Of a stretch of DNA of 64,000 nt, positions 11,301 through 22,449 are shown piece by piece. The notes under the pieces were generated by a model. The model searched no databases, was not told the origin of the DNA, and saw only the letters and a list, made by a program, of their open reading frames with translations. Source of the stretch: Haematobia irritans (Eukaryota > Arthropoda > Insecta > Diptera > Muscidae); contig NC_134398.1 in NCBI RefSeq assembly GCF_050003625.1, forward strand, positions 108,570,105 to 108,634,104. The letters are read 5' to 3'. Numbering within the stretch: position 1 is the stretch's first letter; the number at the start of each line of letters is the position of its first letter. A program made the translations under genes and the position numbers.

Positions 11301-11937
11301 ATAATATAGAATCGCATTCTTTTTTCGACTAAAACATTCTTGAAGTTCAATAAAATCCTGTTTTTGACTATATCTTTTACAAAATCGAGATTTTCTTCCC
11401 ACATGAACATGTCTATTTTGCCATATTTGTAAAAGACTATTGTAAAAGACTAAAAAGGTTGATAAAGACTTTCTCAAAATATTAAAATATTTTGTCAAAG
11501 CTATTGTACCATAAATCTAATATCGACTCAAAAAAGTCTACACAAAAGGTACTAAATCATTAGCGGGGGTACTACGGTACTGACCGGGGTGAAAAAGTAT
11601 TGAAAAAAGTACTTTAGTTCTGCATTTTTCATCCCTGCAATTACTACGTGCTCATCCGAACGTTCATTTTCAAAAATGAAGAGATTAAAGACGTATCTTA
11701 GAAATTCGACTGGCGAAAGTAGACTCAATGGATTGGCATTAATGTCGGTTCATCGCCGAATAAATGTGCCGACTGAAGAAGTCATTGATTTATTTGCTGC
11801 CCAAAAAGCCCGTCGGCTCAATTTAATATTATAAAAATATTGTATACATACCTATGCATGCATAAATAAAATTTTCTACACATGAGATTATATGAATATT
11901 TTTTTTACACTTTCTACACACCACACACAAAGTTAGT

Positions 11938-13293
11938 TGTTCTGAGTCACACGTGTGAACACTTTTTTCGGACTTTTAATCGAAAAATGTGACAGCTGAT
12001 TTTTTCTGCAAGCCATATTATTTGCAGACAGAAATTATAAACAAAACATATTTTGCCGGTATAAACATAAAAAATTAAAAGTAAGTGCGTAACTCAAAGC
12101 CATAAAATGTCTGCCGGATTTTTGTTAGCAGTGAATAAGGACAAGAGCAATTTATCAAGAAAAAGGAGACAATTGCGTGATGCTTCAAATATGTTTTGAT
12201 TTGTTTTTTTCTATCCCTCCTCAATGTTACTCATGAACAAACGATCGCCGTGTCGTTCTCGTTTTTGTTTTTGACGGCGGAGAAGTTTTTATTTTGGTTT
12301 TGGTCAAACAGTTTTTAACATCCATACATTAAAGGAAATTTAATTATAGTGGGCATAATTAACTATTCTGTTAAGGTTTTTCTCATTTGTATTGCTTAAA
12401 TATTTACAATAATATTGCAAACAAATTTTCTATCGTGGCGGCCTCCATGTGCAGAAAGATATTGGCGGCGTTAGTTTTTTTTTAATTTGCTCAGTGATTT
12501 GTGCACCAAGAACATTTTGCAGAATTGAAGATGCCATATTTTTCATGCAATAAATTTGGTAAAATTCACTTTTCTTAGCCCATTGATTTTGTAAAAGTTA
12601 TAATTGAATTACCTTATATTTTCAAAAAGACCTTTGATTTGTTTAGGAAAGCAGATAGTATTCACAAAAATCAAAGATAATTTTGCTTAAAACTTTTTTG
12701 TGTTAACTTTTAAAAATTGTGGCAACATTATACTTTCGAACACACTGAAAATCAGCTGATTAAAACAACCCCAAAATTTATACACCAATCAGAGGAAATT
12801 TCGGTTCAAATTTTAGATGGATTTTTAAAATCGTGGTTTCTGACATATATACAGTTTGTCAAGAAAGTGTTTTGACAATGGGATAAAAATTATGTTTTGT
12901 TCCAAAATTAAATATAATGAAATTTTAAAAAAATATTTTATTATGTATTTTGTATACATACGTACACAGAATTAAAAATTTAATAAAATATTTAATATTT
13001 CAATTATTTCTAGAAGTTGAAATAGTTGGCAATGTCAAAAGACTTTCTTGACATACTGTAAGTGACTTTCCCAATAAAATTTGCAAATATTTATAAAAAA
13101 CATATTAAAGATTCAGAATCTGTTATTTATTTGTTATAAAAACTTCCAACTTTGCATACGATGGCTGTACACTAAGCCTACACAAAAGAAATGTTCGTGT
13201 ACATTATTCAGGTCTATGACGGTGTACAGTGTTGGCCAGAACACTTTTTAAGTGTGACACCATACGTAACTTGTACATGTGTGTACCAGAACA
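11938..13293. mobile_element. Candidate inverted-repeat element with Harbinger-like exon
   Basis: The left side reads TGTTCTGAGTCACACGTG. The complement of the right side reads TGTTCTGGTACACACATG, an imperfect inverted repeat. I found no convincing target duplication. Inside is a short open frame resembling the N-terminus of PIF/Harbinger transposases (next entry). The remaining kilobase is AT-rich with no recognised gene. Confidence 0.35.
12107..12199 (+). pseudogene. Possible PIF/Harbinger transposase N-terminal exon
   Basis: A 30-codon frame contains SRKRRQLRDASNMF and then a stop. The RRxLRDxSNPF pattern is typical of the N-terminal part of PIF/Harbinger transposases. Nothing of the DDE catalytic domain follows. 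The match is short, so the call is tentative. Confidence 0.35.
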
Positions 13294-13454
13294 GACACGA
13301 TTATCTCTAAGCTGTTAGCCATATCCTTTTTCTTGTGTTAATTCAAGAACGTGTGGATTAAATTATGACGATAAATGTTTATTCCTGTAATTTTGTATTC
13401 CTTTTAAACTGGAAATCCAGTTAACATACGAGTATGAATTAAATCTTGATTTTT

Positions 13455-13627
13455 TTCGTGAGCGTGATTTTGCAGAATTTTTATTCACGAATCGATTTTA
13501 TTTCTCACACACGCTCACGCACGACATATTTATTTTAATCCCATTCACGAGAGTTGCTTTGGATTTAGTTCACGACTCACGTGATTCACGCGTGTCACGA
13601 GAATTTTGTATCACGCGCACACCTCTA
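13455..13627. mobile_element. CTCACG-rich hAT-type element, one end
   Basis: The sequence ends in GCGCACACCTCTA, the terminal motif of the complete element at 15,407-15,954, and is rich in the same CACGA/CTCACG words. No left end with the matching inverted repeat is present. Confidence 0.6.
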
Positions 13628-14815
13628 CGCATATGTAATTAAATTTATGGAAATTTTTGTCAAAAATGGGTTGATTGCATTTCATGAAGGTTTTGTTAAT
13701 TTTAAGTTAAACTGTTCATAGTTCTTAATCCGATGTGCCTTTACGAATATTGTTCTTAGAGTAAATTGTCATCATATGCGATGAACTAATGCATAGTAAA
13801 GAGATCTTTCTCGGCAAAATGGAATGTGATTAATGTAGAGATGATGTTACTTGAATTTTGTTTGAGAGCGAGAGCATGTATTGACAACAACGCAATAAAT
13901 GGTAGCGAGTGCTGTTATGTTGTGTATATCTGAGCGTGGGGTTGTTTTTATTTTTGTTTTTTCAGTGGTTTCTGTGTGTGTGTTTGTTATTCGCGGATGG
14001 TTTATTTGTCTGGATGAGGTGTTGCTTTCAATGAAGGCACATGTGTTTTTGTTGTTGTAGGAATGTTTGGGTTTGGCATGCTTCAGTTGTATAGTTGGCG
14101 TGGGCTTTTGTATCTTTTTAGCAGGTATTCAAAAAGGGAATATAAATATAATGAGTTTGCTTATTAACACTTATAAGTGAGTTATTAATACTTTAGCGAA
14201 GAGATGTAAGTTAATACGAAATATATTGTATGCGACCATAATTAATTGTCTTTCATAAACTCGCGGAAATTAAATTTTTCATTGCTTCACACATGCCACA
14301 TGCAGGTGTTGCAACACTAAGTATTTCTTTTCTCGCGTTGTAATCTTCTAAATTCCGGGAATATTGCAAACCATAGAGCAACTCCGTAGTAAGCCGATCA
14401 TCCACAATATAAAGTGACCAGAGTAGTGGCCGCTGCAAGCCGACTCTTCACGGTGTAAAAAAACGGCTGTTCCTATAGCGAAGCGTGAAAGCGGACCCCA
14501 TCAAAGATTTTAATGACGTGCGTAAATACTATCACACGCCATTAATATAGCTATAAGAAAAATATCTCGCCTAAGAATAACGTACCAACTGGGTCCATAG
14601 TAAGTCTTTATTCTTAATTCTTAAGTAAATATTCATATATTATAGTGTTAATCTCAAATATTTAAATTCAAAGCAAGATTTGTAAAATATAATATAATTT
14701 AAGAAAGTTGACTAACGCCCAAAAGGTATGAATAGAATTATAAAATTTTTATATGAATTTATGTATCTTCTTACAAATACTAAATTAATAAATTTTATTG
14801 AGAAAACAAAATTTT
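13628..14815. other. Unassigned, no gene recognised
   Basis: AT-rich sequence with GT-rich stretches near 13,920-14,110 (TTTTTGTTTTT, GTGTGTGTGTTTG). A 61-codon minus-strand frame at 14,253-14,438 has no motif I recognise. No terminal repeats or RNA genes are seen. Confidence 0.5.
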
Positions 14816-15002
14816 AACAAGTATATACGGCCGTACCTTCGGCCAGGCCGAAGCTTATGTACCCTCCACCATGGATTGCGTAGAAACTTCTAATGAAGCC
14901 GATAGCAAGGTATCTTAAAACTTCCTAACACCGTAATATATACCATACGTGGTATATATTAAACTAAAAAAGGCCGATTAAATACGTATATAATTAAGTT
15001 TA

Positions 15003-15235
15003 AAGTTTCTATAGAAATAAAATTTTGACAACATTTTCTATAGAAGTAAAATTTTGACAAAATTTTCTATAGAAGTAAAATTTTGACAACATTTTCTATA
15101 GAAATAAAATTTTGTCAAAAATGTCTATAGAAATAAAATTTTGACAAAATTTTCTATAGAAATAACATTTTGACAAAATTTTCTATAGAAATAACATTTT
15201 GACAATGTTTTCTATAAAAATAAAATTTTGGTAGA
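15003..15235. repeat. AT-rich minisatellite, ~29-bp unit (second array)
   Basis: About eight units of TCTATAGAAATAAAATTTTG followed by ACAAAATT or ACAACATT. The unit matches the array inside the hAT MITE at 11,085. Confidence 0.88.
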
Positions 15236-15406
15236 TTATTTTTGGCTCGAGTGGCAACCATGATTATGAACCGATATGGACCAATTTTTGTGTGATTGGG
15301 GATCGGCTATATATAACTATAGACCGACATGGACCAATTTTGGCATGGTTATTAGCGGCCTTATACTAACACCACGTTGCAAATTTCAACCGGATCGGCT
15401 CCGGAT

Positions 15407-15954
15407 TAGAGGTGTGCACGTGAATAATAGTTTACTCACGCTCACGCACACTCACGACAGAAAAATCATACTCACGCACGATATTTTTTTGTAGGACTCA
15501 CGCACACTCACGAAAATAATATTTGTATTCACGCACACTCACGAAAATAATATTTGTATTCACGCACACTCACGCACGAAAACGTCGTGACTCACGAAAA
15601 ATATCGTGACTCACGAATAATTTTATGGTTAATTTACCTTACCGAAGTGTCTGAAAACATGAGCATTATTAAAATCGAGAGTGTTATTAAACTCTTAACA
15701 TCTCAGGTGTCACTAGAATTGTAATTGATTTTTAATCTTAAGCGTTTTATGGTGGTGAGCAGGAATATTGTCATGAATGTAATTCGTTACTCACGCACAC
15801 TCACGAAGATATTATTTTCGTGACTCACGCTCACGCACGACATTTTGGTTTGTTAATACGCTCACGCACACTCACGCTGTTGTCATGAGCGTGACTCACG
15901 AATCACGAAAATTTTCGTGAGTCAAGACAATTTCGTGTCACGTGCACACCTCTA
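15407..15954. mobile_element. hAT-type MITE built of CTCACG words
   Basis: Perfect 17-bp terminal inverted repeats TAGAGGTGTGCACGTGA, flanked by the 8-bp duplication CTCCGGAT (15,399-15,406 and 15,955-15,962). The length is 548 bp. The interior consists largely of CTCACG, CGCACACTCACG and CGTGACTCACG words on both strands, separated by short AT stretches. There is no coding capacity. Terminal motif and duplication length fit hAT. Confidence 0.92.
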
Positions 15955-15962
15955 CTCCGGAT

Positions 15963-16865
15963 ATCAAATCTGGGGAACGGTTTATATGGGGGCTATATAT
16001 AATTATGGACCAATTCTTGCGTGTTTGTTAGAGACCACATTCTAACGCCATGTTCCAAATTTCAACCGGATCGGATGAATTTTGCTCCTCCAAGAGACTC
16101 CGGAGGACAAATCTGGGGATCGATTTATATGGGGGCTATATATAATTATGGACCGATATGGACCAATTCTTGCATGGTTGTTAGAGACCATATTCTAACA
16201 CCACGTACCAAATTTCAACCGGATCGGATCAATTTTTCTCCTCAAAGAGGCTCCGGAGGTCAAATCTGGGGATCGGCTTATATGGTCATTAGAGAACATA
16301 TACCAACACCATGTACCAAATTTCAGTCGGATCGGATGAAATTTGCTTCTCTTAGAGGCTCCGCAAGCCAAATCGGGGGATCGGTTTATATGGGGCTATA
16401 TATAATTATGGACCGATGTAGACCAATTTTTGCATGTTTGTTAGAGACCATATACTAACACCATGTACGAAATTTCAGCCTGATCGGATGAAATTTGCTT
16501 CTCTTAGAGCAATCGCAAGCCAAATTTGGGGGCCCGTTTATATGGGGGCTATACGTAAAAGTGGACCGATATGGACCAATTTTTGCATGGTTGTTAGAGA
16601 CCATATACTTACACCATGTACCAAATTTCAGCCGGATCGGATGCAATTTGCTTCTCTTAGAGCAATCGCAAGCCAAATTTGGGGACCTTTTATATGGGGG
16701 CTATACGTTAAAGTGGACCGATATGGACCAATTTTTGCATGGTTGTTAGAGACCATATACTAACACCATGTACCAAATTTCAGCCGGATCGGATGAAATT
16801 TTCTTCTCTTAGAGCAATCGCAAGCCAAATTTGGGGGTCCGTTTATATGGGGGCTATACGTAAAA
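15963..16865. repeat. Tandem array, ~152-bp unit
   Basis: Repeated units contain CCATATACTAACACCATG, then TTTCAGCCGGATCGGATG, TTTATATGGGGGCTATA and GGACCGATATGGACCAAT. Successive CCATATACT starts at 16,448, 16,601 and 16,753 give the period; earlier units are more diverged. Partial units recur at the start of the second copy of the 2,004-bp duplication. Confidence 0.85.
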
Positions 16866-17217
16866 GTAAAAGCAATACCATCCGACCTACATCAATAACA
16901 ACTACTTGTGCCAAGTTTCAAGTCTATAGCTTGTTTCGTTCGGAAGTTAGCGTGATTTTAACAGACGGACGGACGGACATGCTCAGATCGACTCAGAATT
17001 TCACCACGACCCAGAATATATATACTTTATGGGGTCTTAGAGCAATATTTCGATGTGTTACAAACGGAATGACAAAGTTAATATACCCCCATCCTATGGT
17101 GGAGGGTATAAAAATAATAGAGTTTATAATATTCATTATTTCTTGTAGAAATTGAAATTGTGGGAATTTGTTAAAGGATCGTAATTTTCTTTTCAAAATT
17201 TTTAAATTTTGTATAAA

Positions 17218-18614
17218 AATGGCTAATACCGAAAATCTATTCAGACCACCTGTCTTCAATACTGGGGACTCTGATGCTTCTTCCAATTCCCAAAACAGGA
17301 ATGTCAGTATAGAGAGTTTTATCGTGGACCAAATCAGGAATGTATTGACTGAATGCCACCGGAGCCACCGTGGTGCAATGGTTAGCATGCCCGCCTTGCA
17401 TACACAAGGTCGTGGGTTCGATTCCTGCTTCGACCGAACACCAAAAAGTTTTTCAGCGGTGGATTATCCCACCTCAGTAATGCTGGTGACATTTCTGAGG
17501 GTTTCAACGCTTCTCTAAGTGGTTTCACTGCAATGTGGAACGCCGTTCGGACTCGGCTATAAAAAGGAGGTCCCTTGTCATTGAGCTTAACATGGAATCG
17601 GGCAGCACTCAGTGATAAGAGAGAAGTTCACCAATAATAATAATACTCCACTTGATTGGAAAGAAATTTCTAATTGCCTCATAAACCATTATGCTGATAA
17701 GAGGGACCTTAGAGTATCAGATGGTCTACTTGAATCAGGGCAACAAATCCGTAATAGAATTTTACCAGCAAGTACAGTCACTTATCTCTGATTTAGAAAA
17801 AATATCGTGTATGGATCTTAGTAACGACTCCTTGAACTTATTTACATCTTCCTACAGGGGCAAGGCATTGGATACGTTTATTCGTGGCCTGAAAGGAAAT
17901 CTTCCGACACTACTGGGAATAAGCGAACCCAAAGATTTGCCCCAAGCTTTGCAAATTTGCCTAAAACTAGAAAATCAAAACACGAGATCAGACCAATTAA
18001 ATAATCCAAAGAAATCGAACAATTCAAAAAATTTCGTAAGGAAAAATAACCAATACCAAATGCCACAATCTACGGCTCAATTCTATTATCCTAATCAATA
18101 TCGATACCACCAATATGGGCCACTACATCAAGTAAACGGTTATCAAAACAATTATCCAAGAAATGGAATCAATTTTAATTCGATTCGTCAGGGTTTCGCT
18201 CTTAACAATAATAATAACACTCCATCACCTAGACCAAGTGAGCCAAAACCTGCGCCACATCCTGAACCAATGGATATAGACGCCTCAATGAGGTCGCGAA
18301 ATGTAAATTACATGAACAGACCAAGGGACAATGACAGATACTTTGGTAGAAGACCACCAAAGGATACTACAGATCAAAACAAAAGACACAGAAATTATCA
18401 TATAAACACAGGCGAGATACAAGATTATGAAGGAGAAATTCAAAAATCAGATGAAGACTTTGATCAAACACTCGAAGAATATTTAGACCCATCGATCTTT
18501 CCCCATAATGAAACTACCGAAGAAGAACATCATGACCGCACAGATACAAACTTTTTAGACATAAACGTTCCTCGTTGCCCTACATCGAATGGAAATGGGG
18601 AACAAAATTACTAA
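17218..18614 (+). pseudogene. Errantivirus-like gag, copy A, interrupted
   Basis: The frame begins MANTENLFRPPVF and reads to about residue 45, where a SINE is inserted. After it, a Gag matrix/capsid-like stretch resumes (HYADKRD, then LEYQMVYLNQGN in a shifted frame, then ALDTFIRGLKGNLP and PQALQICLKLENQ). A basic, Asn/Pro-rich nucleocapsid-like tail follows without a clear CCHC box. The longest surviving frame is 17,691-18,614 (307 residues). The SINE and at least one frameshift prevent a complete product. Confidence 0.85.
17361..17635 (+). mobile_element. tRNA-derived SINE (copy 3), tail missing
   Basis: The head with A and B boxes and the body are present in plus orientation, starting at GGAGCCACCGTGG. 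The sequence stops at TTCACCAAT, before the ~70-bp LINE-like tail, and passes into gag. The missing tail and absent target duplication point to a later deletion at the 3' side. Confidence 0.88.
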
Positions 18615-19221
18615 AAATATTGATAGATACCGGATCTAACAAAAATGCAATTTGCTTCTCTTAGAGCAATCGCAAGCCAAATTTGGGGACCTTTTATATG
18701 GGGGCTATACGTTAAAGTGGACCGATATGGACCAATTTTTGCATGGTTGTTAGAGACCATATACTAACACCATGTACCAAATTTCAGCCGGATCGGATGA
18801 AATTTTCTTCTCTTAGAGCAATCGCAAGCCAAATTTGGGGGTCCGTTTATATGGGGGCTATACGTAAAAGTAAAAGCAATACCATCCGACCTACATCAAT
18901 AACAACTACTTGTGCCAAGTTTCAAGTCTATAGCTTGTTTCGTTCGGAAGTTAGCGTGATTTTAACAGACGGACGGACGGACATGCTCAGATCGACTCAG
19001 AATTTCACCACGACCCAGAATATATATACTTTATGGGGTCTTAGAGCAATATTTCGATGTGTTACAAACGGAATGACAAAGTTAATATACCCCCATCCTA
19101 TGGTGGAGGGTATAAAAATAATAGAGTTTATAATATTCATTATTTCTTGTAGAAATTGAAATTGTGGGAATTTGTTAAAGGATCGTAATTTTCTTTTCAA
19201 AATTTTTAAATTTTGTATAAA

Positions 19222-20618
19222 AATGGCTAATACCGAAAATCTATTCAGACCACCTGTCTTCAATACTGGGGACTCTGATGCTTCTTCCAATTCCCAAAAC
19301 AGGAATGTCAGTATAGAGAGTTTTATCGTGGACCAAATCAGGAATGTATTGACTGAATGCCACCGGAGCCACCGTGGTGCAATGGTTAGCATGCCCGCCT
19401 TGCATACACAAGGTCGTGGGTTCGATTCCTGCTTCGACCGAACACCAAAAAGTTTTTCAGCGGTGGATTATCCCACCTCAGTAATGCTGGTGACATTTCT
19501 GAGGGTTTCAACGCTTCTCTAAGTGGTTTCACTGCAATGTGGAACGCCGTTCGGACTCGGCTATAAAAAGGAGGTCCCTTGTCATTGAGCTTAACATGGA
19601 ATCGGGCAGCACTCAGTGATAAGAGAGAAGTTCACCAATAATAATAATACTCCACTTGATTGGAAAGAAATTTCTAATTGCCTCATAAACCATTATGCTG
19701 ATAAGAGGGACCTTAGAGTATCAGATGGTCTACTTGAATCAGGGCAACAAATCCGTAATAGAATTTTACCAGCAAGTACAGTCACTTATCTCTGATTTAG
19801 AAAAAATATCGTGTATGGATCTTAGTAACGACTCCTTGAACTTATTTACATCTTCCTACAGGGGCAAGGCATTGGATACGTTTATTCGTGGCCTGAAAGG
19901 AAATCTTCCGACACTACTGGGAATAAGCGAACCCAAAGATTTGCCCCAAGCTTTGCAAATTTGCCTAAAACTAGAAAATCAAAACACGAGATCAGACCAA
20001 TTAAATAATCCAAAGAAATCGAACAATTCAAAAAATTTCGTAAGGAAAAATAACCAATACCAAATGCCACAATCTACGGCTCAATTCTATTATCCTAATC
20101 AATATCGATACCACCAATATGGGCCACTACATCAAGTAAACGGTTATCAAAACAATTATCCAAGAAATGGAATCAATTTTAATTCGATTCGTCAGGGTTT
20201 CGCTCTTAACAATAATAATAACACTCCATCACCTAGACCAAGTGAGCCAAAACCTGCGCCACATCCTGAACCAATGGATATAGACGCCTCAATGAGGTCG
20301 CGAAATGTAAATTACATGAACAGACCAAGGGACAATGACAGATACTTTGGTAGAAGACCACCAAAGGATACTACAGATCAAAACAAAAGACACAGAAATT
20401 ATCATATAAACACAGGCGAGATACAAGATTATGAAGGAGAAATTCAAAAATCAGATGAAGACTTTGATCAAACACTCGAAGAATATTTAGACCCATCGAT
20501 CTTTCCCCATAATGAAACTACCGAAGAAGAACATCATGACCGCACAGATACAAACTTTTTAGACATAAACGTTCCTCGTTGCCCTACATCGAATGGAAAT
20601 GGGGAACAAAATTACTAA
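19222..20618 (+). pseudogene. Errantivirus-like gag, copy B, interrupted
   Basis: Same reading as the gag region at 17,218, with the same SINE insertion and the same frame break. The longest frame is 19,695-20,618. It runs into the protease region in a different frame, as is usual for gag-pol frameshifting elements. Confidence 0.85.
19365..19639 (+). mobile_element. tRNA-derived SINE (copy 3 duplicated)
   Basis: The duplicate of the SINE at 17,361, carried along in the 2,004-bp duplication. It shares the same 3' truncation, so it is not an independent insertion. Confidence 0.9.
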
Positions 20619-22365
20619 AAATATTGATAGATACCGGATCTAACAAAAATTATATTCAATTTAGACATGTAAAATATCCAATACCGAATAATTCTGATTT
20701 TTACACGACTCTGCTGGAGGAGAACTTAAAGCTAGTTCATACATTTGGAGAACTGTTTATCCTGGTAAGCCAGTGAAATTTTATTTGCTCCCCTCTCTTA
20801 CATCTTTTGATGAAATTATCTGTAATGATACTTTAAATAGAAAAACTGAACAGTTTATCGACTAGATATGCGTCACTTTTTGCAAACCCAAATGAAAAGT
20901 TGACATATAGCACCCAAGTGGTAGCTGAATACAGATTCTCCCATCTTTTCTAATCTACACAGACGACATTATAATTTTTAGTAAAGATGAAGAGACACAT
21001 TTCAAGGACATTGAAATGATTTTCCAGACACTCCAGACAGCCAACATGAAAGTTCAAATAGATAAATCTGAAATCTGAAGTTGAATTTTTAGGATTCGTA
21101 ATATCTAACGAAGGTATCAAAACAATCCTAAACGGGTTGAAGCAATACACAAATTCCTCCACCCAAAACCTTGAAACAACTTAGATAATTTTTAGGTATG
21201 ACTAATTTCTATAGAAGTTTTATAAGAGATTACGCAAAACTTGCAAAGCCACTAACCATGCTATTAAGGGGTGAATTTGGACGTATACCGAAGAATATTT
21301 CCGCTAAAATTTCTATTAAAATGAATGATATTGCGTTGAGTGCATTTTTCAAACTACGTAGGACTCACATGAATGAAGTAATCTTGGCGTACCCCGATTA
21401 CACAAAGGAATTCCAACTCACCACCGATGCCTCCAAATACGCTATTGGGGCTGTTTTATCTCAAATTAACAAACCCATTACATTTATATCACGGATTCTT
21501 AAAAAGTCCGTTACGCGACTAACGAGAAAGAAATGTTTGCAATAATTTGGGCATTGACTGCTCTTAGGAATTAGCTTTATGGTAGGTCAAAGGTAAAAAT
21601 CTTTACTGACCACCAACCCCTTACATATGCACTCAGTAATTAAAATAATAATCCTATATTGAAAAGATGGAAAGCGATATTAGAGGAATACAACTACGAA
21701 ATGCATTATAAACCTGGAAAGTCGAATCAAGTCGCAGACGCATTATCGAGCCTACCGCAGGTAAATCAGATTAGTTCTCCGAAACGACTCATACAAATTG
21801 CAAATGAACCCATTAACGTATTTAAAAATCAAATATTTCTCAAAATAGGCGAATCGTATTCATATCAGTTTCAAATAATTTTCCCTACATACCATAGACA
21901 TATAATAACAGAAAGAGAATTTACTGACGAAATCATTATAGACATATTCAAAAGATGATTTAAACCCTTCAGTAATAAATACCGAAGAATCAATTTTGGG
22001 AAAAAACAGCAAGTTTATCCAATACATTTCTCCAATTAAAGAATCCGTTTATTAAGAGATCGATTTTGAAATAGAACTATTCTACTTATTTGTTGGTAGA
22101 GAGGTTTCAACTGACCCAGACAGACTAAACAATATACGAACTGACACAATAAAAAGGCTTAAAGACAAACAGGACTCCGACGTACACTATCACAATAAGA
22201 CAAAAAAAAACTTTCAAACAGTATGTGCCTGTGTATATCAAGACAAACAAACGAATCGGAAATAAATTATCTCCAAGATATAGGAAACAGGTTGTAAAGG
22301 AAAATAAATCAAGTACACTAATTAAGGAAAATGGAAGAATAATTCATAAAAAATTAATAAGAAAT
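20579..22365 (+). pseudogene. Errantivirus-like pol remnants
   Basis: An aspartic protease active-site stretch (LKILIDTGSNKNYIQ) reads at 20,609-20,660. A large deletion follows. The RT resumes with IYTDDIIIFSKDEE (YxDD intact) near 20,955, then FLGFVISNEGI and FLGMTNFYRSFI. An RNase H block (LTTDASKYAIGAVLSQ, KIFTDHQPLTYAL, HYKPGKSNQVADALS) spans 21,410-21,750. The integrase C-terminal part (YHNKTKKNFQ, NKRIGNKLSPRYRK, RIIHKKLIRN) spans 22,180-22,368. Frameshifts separate the pieces. The RT N-terminal half and the integrase core are missing. Confidence 0.85.
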
Positions 22366-22368
22366 TAA

Positions 22369-22449
22369 ATGCTTGATTTCAGATTACTTTTTATCACGAT
22401 ATGTACCGCTCAAATCCAGATAATGGAGTATTCAAACAGTAAACAGTAA
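22369..22449 (+). pseudogene. Possible env start of the errantivirus-like relic
   Basis: A 26-residue frame directly after the integrase end starts with a hydrophobic stretch (LLFITICTA), as a signal peptide would, and then hits a stop. The position fits env in errantiviruses. The downstream sequence keeps no long frame. The identification rests mainly on position. Confidence 0.35.

Larger units (their letters stand above)
10567..11637. mobile_element. hAT-type MITE nested in hAT transposase
   Basis: The termini CAGGGATGGAAAATAC (left) and the complement CAGGGATGAAAAATGC (right) are inverted repeats of the usual hAT form. The flanks are 8-bp duplications CAGTAACT (10,559-10,566) and CAATTACT (11,638-11,645), with two differences. 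Eight-base duplications are typical of hAT. The element has no transposase of its own and contains a minisatellite and a further inserted segment. Confidence 0.85.
10484..11834 (+). pseudogene. hAT transposase C-terminal fragment, split by a MITE
   Basis: Left of the insertion, codons read LGECNKEIFPN and, after a one-base frame change, ILVTLPVT. Right of it they read TTCSSERSFSKMKRLKTYLR, then STGESRLNGLALMSVHRRI and a run to a stop at 11,834. This is the conserved hAT dimerisation domain (LPVT, then SxERSFS, then L-L-A-L-M). Only the domain end is present. The inserted element at 10,567-11,637 separates the two halves, and removing it gives a continuous T-T-C-S reading. Confidence 0.82.
14816..17113. 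repeat. Composite interspersed repeat with inverted ends
   Basis: The left end contains TACCCTCCACCATGG near 14,860. The right end contains its complement form, ATGGTGGAGGGTATA near 17,100. Between them lie an AT minisatellite, a nested hAT-type MITE, a tandem array of ~152-bp units and a unique stretch with ACGGACGGACGGACATG. I recognise the overall pattern as common in muscid-type fly DNA but know no function. The open frames across it are chance products of the tandem units. Confidence 0.6.
16641..18644 (+). repeat. 2,004-bp tandem duplication, copy A
   Basis: The copy starts inside the ~152-bp repeat array and runs through the array end, the errantivirus-like leader, gag with its SINE, and the protease start. 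The same sequence follows directly as copy B. I saw no difference between the copies in the parts I compared, including four open frames on both strands. Confidence 0.92.
18645..20648 (+). repeat. 2,004-bp tandem duplication, copy B
   Basis: Second copy, directly joined to copy A. The joint reads AACAAAAAT|GCAATTTGC with about 2 bp (AT) of shared sequence at the breakpoints, as expected for unequal or microhomology-mediated duplication. Copy B continues into the rest of pol, so it is the copy in the original context on its right side. Confidence 0.92.
17115..22449 (+). mobile_element. Errantivirus-like Ty3/gypsy relic (G2)
   Basis: Remnants occur in the order gag, protease, RT, RNase H, integrase, and possibly the first residues of env. 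This order and the Gag style resemble the 17.6/297 group of insect errantiviruses. Gag is duplicated with its flank, interrupted by a SINE and frameshifted. The RT N-terminal half is deleted. The integrase catalytic core is missing, although its C-terminal part can be read. No pair of LTRs was identified. The element is dead. Confidence 0.85.

Noticed and set aside
17361..17440. tRNA gene on the plus strand
   Set aside because: A and B boxes are present, but the sequence continues into a SINE body and is dispersed in many copies with target duplications.
16993..19392. 131-codon minus-strand frames in the duplicated region
   Set aside because: Present twice only because of the 2,004-bp duplication. 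They overlap the repeat end and the gag leader and show no motif.
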